This document shows positions 58,267-64,000 of a DNA stretch of 64,000 nucleotides, piece after piece. Numbering within the stretch: the stretch's first letter is position 1; each line of letters begins with the position of its first letter. The notes below the pieces were generated by a model, which did not search any database, was not told where the DNA came from, and saw only the letters and a list, made by a program, of their open reading frames with translations. The DNA is from 9FT-COMBO-48-23 sp964400675 (GTDB lineage: Bacteria; Chloroflexota; Dehalococcoidia; GIF9; UBA5629): contig CAYNVO010000001.1 in assembly GCA_964400675.1 (NCBI GenBank), positions 1 to 64,000 on the forward strand. Reading direction: 5' to 3'. Made by a program: the position numbers and the translations under genes.

Positions 58267-59586
58267 CTAGTCGATGATGGACTGGTAAATCATTTTCTGT
58301 ATTAAACCCCGGAAATACTTTCCATAGACGGGCGAATTTATCATAAAAACTGCAATCAAGTCTTCCTTGGGGTCAACCCAGTAAATAGTACCGGCAGCTC
58401 CATCCTTACAGAACTCGCCGACATTTGCCGGGAAGTCTACATTTGCGGCATCTACGCGAACGTAAAAATCGAAGCCTACACCATATCCGGGTCCGGGTGG
58501 GTACGCGGTATCATTGCGGTTACCCAGTGGCCCCAACAGGTCTGAAGTAATGAAGGATACGGTTTCCGGTTTCAGCAGGCGCTTACCTTCAAATTCACCA
58601 CCGTTGAGAAGCATCTGGGCAAATCGTGCATAATCCGTGGTCGTCGATACAGTACCACCAGATCCGCTCAAATATTTCCTGTTGGGGTCGGTCACATCAA
58701 TGTAGAGAGGCCATCCGGGACTCAAGTAAACCAGGCGGTTTACGTCCTCTCCCGTGACGCGGAATCCGGAATCGCTCATTCCCAATGGTTTGTAAATACG
58801 TTCTTCAAAGAATTTGTCCAGCGGCATGCCGGAGGCAACCTCTATCACCCTGCCCAGGACATCGTACGACGTGCCGTATATGTATTGAGTTCCCGGGTCG
58901 TTAACCAGCGGCAACGTGGCCAATTTTTCACAGACCTCGGCATTTGTTAATCCTCCAGTGTTGCCCATGCCAGCTTGTATATAGAGTTCCCGGATGCCTG
59001 GTGTAGGAAAGAGCATGCCACTCAGCCCCGAAGTGTGTGTAGCGAGGTGCTGAATCGTCATGACGTTGCTGGGCGGCACCATGGTGACCACATATTTGTC
59101 ATTCTCGTCTTTCGAGACTTCTCCCACCTGGATATCCTTAAAAGACGGTATGTATTTTTCTACCGGGTCTGAAAATGCCAATTTTCCCTCTTCCATCAAC
59201 ATAGCTGTCGCCACAGCAGTGAGGGATTTGGTCATGGAATAGACCCGGAATATTGAGTCCTTTTCCATCGGCGACTGTTTCTCGTTATCCCTGTAGCCGT
59301 AATTCTTGAAGTAGGCGATTTTGCCATTTCGAGCCACCAGGAGCACAGCGCCGTTTATTTTTTGGGCTGCCATGTCGGCCTCTATTAATGTATCAATCTC
59401 GTTCAGTTTTTCTGACGAGAGACCGATGTCTTCTGGCTGAACAGTCTGGAAACCTCCTGAAGCTTCGTCTGATATAGTTGCAGGCTGGGCGCAAGCCGAA
59501 AAAACAGAAGAGATTAACAGTACCGATAGCAACAGTATTGAGAAAGCCAGCCAGATTTTGTTTTGATATAACTTACCGATTTTCAT
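58267..59586 (-). CDS. Serine hydrolase of the beta-lactamase/EstB class, lipoprotein
   Basis: This 439-residue protein from the ATG at 59586 (AAAGGAGACATATT) has an N-terminal signal with lipobox SSVFSAC. The nucleophile motif SxxK is SMTKSL, with Tyr in YGTSYDVLG as the second site residue, then GTVSTTTDYARFAQMLLNGG and the end region. This is the pattern of class C beta-lactamase-like esterases and D-aminopeptidases rather than true penicillin hydrolysis. It should be anchored outside the cell membrane. A hairpin at 59666-59703 lies upstream, between it and the membrane hydrolase gene. Confidence 0.92.
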   Translation of the reverse strand: MKIGKLYQNKIWLAFSILLLSVLLISSVFSACAQPATISDEASGGFQTVQPEDIGLSSEKLNEIDTLIEADMAAQKINGAVLLVARNGKIAYFKNYGYRDNEKQSPMEKDSIFRVYSMTKSLTAVATAMLMEEGKLAFSDPVEKYIPSFKDIQVGEVSKDENDKYVVTMVPPSNVMTIQHLATHTSGLSGMLFPTPGIRELYIQAGMGNTGGLTNAEVCEKLATLPLVNDPGTQYIYGTSYDVLGRVIEVASGMPLDKFFEERIYKPLGMSDSGFRVTGEDVNRLVYLSPGWPLYIDVTDPNRKYLSGSGGTVSTTTDYARFAQMLLNGGEFEGKRLLKPETVSFITSDLLGPLGNRNDTAYPPGPGYGVGFDFYVRVDAANVDFPANVGEFCKDGAAGTIYWVDPKEDLIAVFMINSPVYGKYFRGLIQKMIYQSIID

Positions 59587-59665
59587 AATATGTCTCCTTT
59601 GTGTTGTAGTTTCCAAAAAGCAGCTAATGTTTATATGGCGCTAGCCTAGCTATTCCATGCAGGAG

Positions 59666-59703
59666 AATATGGTCGGGGCGGATACATTAGCCCCGACCAT
59701 ATT
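59666..59703. repeat. 14-bp-arm perfect hairpin between two hydrolase genes
   Basis: AATATGGTCGGGGC (59666-59679) pairs perfectly with GCCCCGACCATATT (59690-59703) around a 10-base loop. It sits downstream of the membrane hydrolase gene and could terminate it, though no T run follows the stem. It could also be a processing or stability element separating expression of the two genes. Confidence 0.5.
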
Positions 59704-59720
59704 GTTCCCCCGTATTAACA

Positions 59721-61493
59721 TTATAAGGCAATATTGGTGACCTGCGAGGCAACCAGAATCCAGGTAACCAGCATGGCGCAAAGGAAAGCGCCAACGTATA
59801 TGTGACCCGTCTTACGATAGAAATAAGTGTATGCCAGAGCCACTATAGTCATTATTGGCAATATCTGGATAGCGATTATGCTGAACAGAATTTCGCTGCG
59901 AAGGGAGAGTGTACCGCCCATCAAGAGCGGGATATACTGAAACAGCAGCAAGCCAACGAAGCCCAGAACCATCAGGGCAACGTTTATCGCCATCTCGCTG
60001 CCCAGGCTCAATTCATTTCCTTTGCGGGTGGGGCGGAGTTGCCCGTGCAGTACCGTACCTATAGCTATGAAGAAGAGGATAAAGGGAATCAGGTAGCTCA
60101 CGAAGCTTCGGAAATGGATGGTCGACATCGGTTTCACCGCAAAGACCCAGAAGCGGTAATCAACCGTGAACATCCATGATGAGAAGACCAGGGTCAGGTA
60201 TCCTACAAATGCCACCAGGAAAGCCAGCAAGAATGATTTGCCGATTTTTCCCCAGTCCAGTTTTTTGCCCCAGGTTAGGCCGTAGTCGCTGGCGGTGGCT
60301 TTTGCCTTGCGGTTGAAGGCGAAATGCCATATCAGGAAGAGCACTACTGCGATAAGACCGACCAGCAGCAGCCAGACCAGCAATTGAGCCGTGATTGCCT
60401 GGGGGAAAACCTGGTTTGGTGCAATTTTATACTTGGTAGCATATTCTTTGAACGTGAAATAGGTTAATGGCGGTATGACGATAAAGATGATGGCGGATAT
60501 CCACCAGGCAATACCCTTAGCGGATTTAGGTTTTGTCGGAGCTTCCACGAGCCCTTTAAAGAAACTGCAGCGCAGTAGCAGGGCGCCGACAGGGAAGAAC
60601 AGCAATATCATGCCGATTAGGGCGATCAGATTGCCGATTTCCTTCCAGTGCCAGATCTGGTTGGAAGGCGGTAAGGGTTTGCCGCCCTGTAAGGTTGACT
60701 GGAACCAGTCGACGGCATAGCCGATGGCTGCAGGTGAAAGATGAACACCGGGATGTGTGGTGCGTGGCTGATAGAATTTGCGGGCGGTGCCGTCCGCAGT
60801 CGAGCCGTACAATTTGCCCACCACCACGTCGTCCTCTGTTCCAAAGGCTTTTTTGAGCAGGGCACCTTTGACGGCATCTTTAGCCACAGGTGTCCCCCAC
60901 ATGGCTTGTGAGTACTCGCTCCATTCTCCTAGAATTACGCCCATGTTGCGTGGGAAGGTGGAGGTTACACTGCCCATGCCAGAGTCTGACAGGACCATTG
61001 ACTTGTAGTTGTCAGGGAAAGCCTTTGCCGTGTTGATAATTGCCCAACCACCCATCGAGTGCCCTTCGAGGCCAATGTTATCTTTGTCAACGATATCGAG
61101 GCTGCGCAGGTAGCGCAGACCATCGATGCCGCCAAATTCGTTCATAAAAGCGGGTGAGTCTGAATAGCCGTGGCCGGTCTGGTCAATGGCGAGTACTACG
61201 TAACCACGGCGAGCAAACTCAATGGCAAAACCGTCCTGTGTTTCGCGCGAGTTTATGTAGCCATGTATGGCAAGTATGCCGGGAGCCGGGTTCTTAGCGG
61301 TGACGCCTTTGGGTATATACAGCAAGGCACTCATGACCATGCCATCAGTTCCGACAAAGCGCACATCGCGGACTTTAACCTTGCCCCAGTCGGTCTGAGT
61401 CGTATATGCCAGCAGGTTGCCCACCAGTATTACCAACAGGGCGATGGCGAGCATTATTATCAGCGTGCGTTTGGATTTACTTTCGTTCGGCAT
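59721..61493 (-). CDS. Alpha/beta hydrolase fused to a C-terminal polytopic membrane domain
   Basis: This 590-residue protein begins with one membrane helix (about 9-29), an extracytoplasmic alpha/beta hydrolase (about 35-275; ILAIHGYINSRET, nucleophile in GLEGHSMGGWA, His candidate in RTTHPGVHLSPA), and then seven or more membrane helices (about 290-590). A fused hydrolase-membrane arrangement of this sort has no standard function; lipid or envelope maintenance is a guess. Start follows TAGGAGAAAGAC. It is divergently spaced from the toroid gene by 259 bases. Confidence 0.85.
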   Translation of the reverse strand: MPNESKSKRTLIIMLAIALLVILVGNLLAYTTQTDWGKVKVRDVRFVGTDGMVMSALLYIPKGVTAKNPAPGILAIHGYINSRETQDGFAIEFARRGYVVLAIDQTGHGYSDSPAFMNEFGGIDGLRYLRSLDIVDKDNIGLEGHSMGGWAIINTAKAFPDNYKSMVLSDSGMGSVTSTFPRNMGVILGEWSEYSQAMWGTPVAKDAVKGALLKKAFGTEDDVVVGKLYGSTADGTARKFYQPRTTHPGVHLSPAAIGYAVDWFQSTLQGGKPLPPSNQIWHWKEIGNLIALIGMILLFFPVGALLLRCSFFKGLVEAPTKPKSAKGIAWWISAIIFIVIPPLTYFTFKEYATKYKIAPNQVFPQAITAQLLVWLLLVGLIAVVLFLIWHFAFNRKAKATASDYGLTWGKKLDWGKIGKSFLLAFLVAFVGYLTLVFSSWMFTVDYRFWVFAVKPMSTIHFRSFVSYLIPFILFFIAIGTVLHGQLRPTRKGNELSLGSEMAINVALMVLGFVGLLLFQYIPLLMGGTLSLRSEILFSIIAIQILPIMTIVALAYTYFYRKTGHIYVGAFLCAMLVTWILVASQVTNIAL

Positions 61494-61752
61494 GTCTTTC
61501 TCCTAAATTGGATTTAAATTAAACTGTGGGTAGTTTAGTGAAAATATTACAAAAGCAACGATGCCTACCAGATAGGCGAATGCGAACAAATCAAATTGGC
61601 ATGATTCCCACCCCCCTTTAAACAAGTCAATGACGGAGATTTGCTAGATTTAGTTTAGTATATACCCATGATTGAACCAATGCAATACGTATTAGTCCAC
61701 TGGATGTTAAAATTTAGGGATTAGATTATTTCAACTATTGGGCTATGAGTTT

Positions 61753-62769
61753 TCAGGCAACGGCTTTCAATACGCGCAAGGCACGCAGTGTTACCCATTT
61801 GTTAGGTTGTTTTTTGGCGCCGAAGCCTATCCATATCTTGCCTGTGTAGTCGTATTCCAGCAACCAGCGTCCCTGAGAGTCTTGCTTCTCAGAAATTATG
61901 GTTAGAGCATTTGCCAGCCGGGGTTCATTGCCGTAGCCTAGTCCAACCAGCGCTTCAACATTCTGCAGCAAATCGGTCACATAAAACACCGGAAAGCCGA
62001 ATTTCCACCAATTTTGGCTCGGTTTAGTACTATAACCGCAGGGATAATCTGCTTTAGCCGGGTCTTTGCTGAATAGGAAATCAACCCCTGCATGAATCGC
62101 ATTGTTTATCAGCGCTGTCCTTTTTGCCTTCGGCAGCTTACTGAAAGCCAGCATCACTTTTACCGCTCCCCAGGCACAGGGCAATTTATTATTGGCACCG
62201 CAGGCAAATCTTGGCCCGCATTTCCCAGCGTAGTAGCGTATCGGAGCCGCCTTATCCTGCGTCGGAGCTACGCCTTCGCCGGTTACGCTCCTCGCAATCC
62301 ACTCAAAAGCCTTATCCAAGCGTGGGTCTTGATATCCCAGGTCCAGTAAAGCGGCGCAGAGATTACCCTGTAAACAATCTATTGTTCCAGAGGGTGACCC
62401 GTTGATTGTAAAGTGCCCGTCTTTGGTCAGCGTATGCTCCAGCACATAGGAGCAGGTGGTGGCTATGCGCTCATCCATCTCAATGGAGGCGCCGAGTTGA
62501 GCTAATAAGATAATCGACCATACAGTTCCGGTATATTTCGGATAATATCCGGCTCCGGATTGCACCCAATACCCTTCTTTGTTCATCTTTGCCAGAACAT
62601 CAGCAATGGGGCCTTCGGCGTGTGCCTTTTTCTTTGCCGCCGTTAACTCTCTCGTATCTGTTTCGACGAGATCATGCATGGCGAGGTATTTCACGCCAAT
62701 ATCGCCTGGCTCCAGCAACCACTGTAACTGATTTTCCTTTATCCTAGTCTCCTTTGTCATTGGAGTCAT
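61753..62769 (-). CDS. Terpenoid-cyclase-like alpha/alpha-toroid protein
   Basis: This 338-residue protein, started at the ATG at 62769 inside the end of the preceding gene (ATGA overlap, AGGAGGAAGCACGA upstream), has repeated helical motifs with Gly-x-Trp and Tyr-Trp-Gln-type segments (NKEGYWVQSGAGYYPKYTGTVWS, DGHFTIN, SQGRWLLEYDY) typical of squalene cyclase/prenyltransferase-like toroids. The catalytic DxDD of true cyclases is not seen, so it is probably a binding or prenyltransferase-like domain without known reaction. It is coupled to the membrane protein gene 62766-63230. Confidence 0.75.
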   Translation of the reverse strand: MTPMTKETRIKENQLQWLLEPGDIGVKYLAMHDLVETDTRELTAAKKKAHAEGPIADVLAKMNKEGYWVQSGAGYYPKYTGTVWSIILLAQLGASIEMDERIATTCSYVLEHTLTKDGHFTINGSPSGTIDCLQGNLCAALLDLGYQDPRLDKAFEWIARSVTGEGVAPTQDKAAPIRYYAGKCGPRFACGANNKLPCAWGAVKVMLAFSKLPKAKRTALINNAIHAGVDFLFSKDPAKADYPCGYSTKPSQNWWKFGFPVFYVTDLLQNVEALVGLGYGNEPRLANALTIISEKQDSQGRWLLEYDYTGKIWIGFGAKKQPNKWVTLRALRVLKAVA

Positions 62770-63230
62770 TCGTGCTTCCTCCTTCGGAACATGAGGACGA
62801 TGCTACCCACTGTTCCCACTAAATAGGCGATTGGGCAAATGAAAATTGCCATAATGAAGAAAAATGGCTCATCACCTATGCCGGTTCTCTCCCAGAAGTC
62901 CTCACCGAACAACTGAGTAAATGCTCCGTAAACGAGGTTGTGAAGTAGTATGCTGGCAAAGATTCCTACAGCGGCAGCGCCGGTCAGTATAAGGAATCTC
63001 TTTAAGATCTTATCTGTGTCCGCTTTGATTGCCAGAATCAGCAATGTCAGTCCCAACACAAAGAAGAGTGAACCAGAAGCGAAGAAGAGTGCCGGAGCGA
63101 AATTGATGCCTAGAGAATCATTAATCAATTGTCTCAGCGGTGGCCCCATGAGCAACTGCATTACGGTTGCAAGCAGGATGAAAACACCAAACAGTGCCCA
63201 GAATATTGATATAACAAATCGGTTTGCCAT
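62766..63230 (-). CDS. Four-helix membrane protein paired with toroid protein
   Basis: This 154-residue protein from the ATG at 63230 (GGAGGGGAGAA) lies about 30 bases after the likely transcription start of the promoter at 63265-63293. It has four membrane helices (about 5-25, 44-64, 72-92, 120-145) and a short basic tail (RRRKHE). No family is recognised. Its stop overlaps the start of the toroid gene, so both proteins are made together, suggesting a membrane partner for the toroid protein. Confidence 0.75.
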   Translation of the reverse strand: MANRFVISIFWALFGVFILLATVMQLLMGPPLRQLINDSLGINFAPALFFASGSLFFVLGLTLLILAIKADTDKILKRFLILTGAAAVGIFASILLHNLVYGAFTQLFGEDFWERTGIGDEPFFFIMAIFICPIAYLVGTVGSIVLMFRRRKHE

Positions 63231-63264
63231 TTCTCCCCTCCATTTCACCCGGTCAGTTGTAAAC

Positions 63265-63293
63265 ATACTAACCGTCCGTCCATACCTTGTCAA
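63265..63293 (-). promoter_or_regulatory. Minus-strand promoter of the membrane/toroid gene pair
   Basis: TTGACA (63293-63288) and TAGTAT (63270-63265) are 17 bases apart, with the start codon at 63230. The pair is close to the sigma-70 consensus. Confidence 0.7.
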
Positions 63294-63315
63294 TATGCTT
63301 TGATGTAATATATAC

Positions 63316-63350
63316 TTGACATTGAGTAAACTATATAATACATTATGTAT
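63316..63350 (+). promoter_or_regulatory. Plus-strand promoter region with palindromic operator
   Basis: TTGACA (63316-63321) is followed by an AT-rich block containing TATAAT (63334-63339, spacing 12) and TACATT (63339-63344, spacing 17). The 13-base palindrome ATACATTATGTAT (63338-63350) overlaps the second -10. It is a good candidate operator for the XRE regulator encoded downstream. Confidence 0.5.
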
Positions 63351-63388
63351 CATAAACATTACTCAACATTTGAAAAGGAGAGCGAACT

Positions 63389-63832
63389 ATGGCACTGCAG
63401 CAGAAAAGAGCCTTGTGGGGTCTATTCATCGGAATTATTTGGGCTATAGCGATTGTGGTTGTATTTATGACCAAAGGCGGAGTTACGGCATTCAGTGAAG
63501 ATGTCGGGATGAGGCTATTGGTAGATGGGATATTTATAGGGGGACTTTTGGCTTATCTGCTGATGATGTTTCTTACTCGTCAGAGGCAAGGCCAGGTGGC
63601 TATGGATGAACGAGATAGACTTATAGCCAGCCGGGCAACGGTTATACAACTATGGTCGATTGTATTTTCGCTTGTTATATGGGCTATCGCTCTGGGTGAA
63701 ATTTACTGGGATGTGGGGCAGATTCCAGTCATTTTCCCGTATTTCATAGCCATGTCCAGCGTAGTTGTGAACATACTGGCGCAGTCTGCCGGCATTTTGA
63801 TTGGTTACTGGAGAATGGAACGCAATGGTTAG
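63389..63832 (+). CDS. DUF2178-like four-helix membrane protein
   Basis: This 147-residue protein begins behind AAAAGGAGAGCGAACT. It has four membrane helices and a cytosolic DERDRLIASRA segment (about 73-83) that recurs in DUF2178-type proteins. Such proteins are regularly encoded directly before a small XRE-type regulator, as here, where the stop overlaps the regulator's start. Exact role unknown; the pair behaves like a membrane protein with its own repressor. Confidence 0.8.
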   Translation: MALQQKRALWGLFIGIIWAIAIVVVFMTKGGVTAFSEDVGMRLLVDGIFIGGLLAYLLMMFLTRQRQGQVAMDERDRLIASRATVIQLWSIVFSLVIWAIALGEIYWDVGQIPVIFPYFIAMSSVVVNILAQSAGILIGYWRMERNG

Positions 63833-64000
63833 CTATATGGTAAAGAATCGTATTAGAAGGCTTCGATTTGACCATGATGAGATGACGCAGCGGGAACTGG
63901 CCAATCGTGCCGGCTGCACCCGGCAAACAATTATTGCCATCGAACAGGGGAAATATGTGCCTTCTGTTGAGCTTGCTTTTAGGATAGCAAGGGCTTTCGA
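63825..64000 (+). CDS. XRE-family HTH regulator (partial, runs off window)
   Basis: This partial gene, 58 codons in the window, starts at an ATG overlapping the stop region of the preceding membrane protein gene. The HTH reads MTQRELANRAGCTRQTIIAIEQGKYVPS, a typical small YozG-like XRE regulator. The 3' end lies beyond the window, but most of the domain is present. It probably represses the promoter at 63316-63350. Confidence 0.85.
   Translation, partial: MVSYMVKNRIRRLRFDHDEMTQRELANRAGCTRQTIIAIEQGKYVPSVELAFRIARAF

Overview
The window looks like a piece of a bacterial chromosome from an anaerobe of the Chloroflexota, most likely class Dehalococcoidia. This is an inference from gene content, not a database match. 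The pointers are NrpR-type nitrogen regulators beside amt-glnB-glnA, a glutamate synthase split into separate subunits as in archaea, an FmdE-family protein, a DUF5679-like zinc ribbon, rubrerythrin, many ferredoxin-type proteins, and strong AGGAGG ribosome binding sites.

Layout. (1) 1-5.3 kb: a small DUF5320-like protein behind a promoter carrying a palindromic operator, a degenerate tRNA-like sequence, a proteasome-like Ntn hydrolase, and an excisionase-type HTH gene followed directly by a large hybrid histidine kinase. (2) 5.3-14.9 kb: an accessory, mobile-element-like region read almost entirely on the minus strand. It holds a sliding-clamp-like (DnaN-like) protein, a sigma-like protein, small unknown genes (one Cys-rich and only 49 residues), several strong intrinsic terminators, and three tyrosine recombinases. 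One recombinase carries an inserted zinc ribbon and lacks an N-terminal domain; the other two are close paralogues flanking an unknown gene. (3) 14.93-15.25 kb: a four-tRNA operon (Val-CAC, Leu-CAG, Arg-GCG, Val-TAC) with a near-consensus promoter. (4) 15.4-34.9 kb: an almost uninterrupted minus-strand nitrogen-assimilation supercluster. In transcription order it runs: ferredoxin, hisH, FAD oxidoreductase, glutamate-synthase amidotransferase, hisF, glutamate-synthase FMN subunit, GXGXG subunit, nrpR paralogue, orphan GlnR-like OmpR regulator, amt, glnB, glnA, Ig-like protein, nadE, carA, carB, second nrpR. (5) 35.2-42.2 kb: a plus-strand operon with an FmdE protein, a small unknown, a complete peptide/nickel-type ABC importer with a fused double ATPase, and a flavin-reductase gene broken by a perfect 7-bp tandem duplication. 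(6) 42.4-64 kb: ordinary chromosome with a methyltransferase, lipoprotein phosphoesterase, acyl-CoA ligase, MFS exporter, asd-aspT aspartate decarboxylation pair, rubrerythrin, orphan LivK-like lipoprotein, tRNA-Ala, SDR, serine hydrolase, a membrane alpha/beta hydrolase, and a divergent membrane-protein/XRE pair at the right edge.

How it works together. Region 4 takes up ammonium (Amt), senses nitrogen (PII, NrpR x2, GlnR-like regulator), fixes nitrogen into glutamine (GlnA) and glutamate (split GOGAT), and spends glutamine in several amidotransferase reactions (HisH/HisF, NadE, CarA/CarB). Four 11-bp-spaced direct repeats upstream of amt and a perfect 16-bp-arm palindrome at the start of the cluster promoter are the best candidate control sites. 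The most novel-looking parts are the 5.9-9.1 kb clamp/sigma/terminator module, the recombinase-cargo-recombinase arrangement, and the interleaving of IGP synthase with split glutamate synthase.
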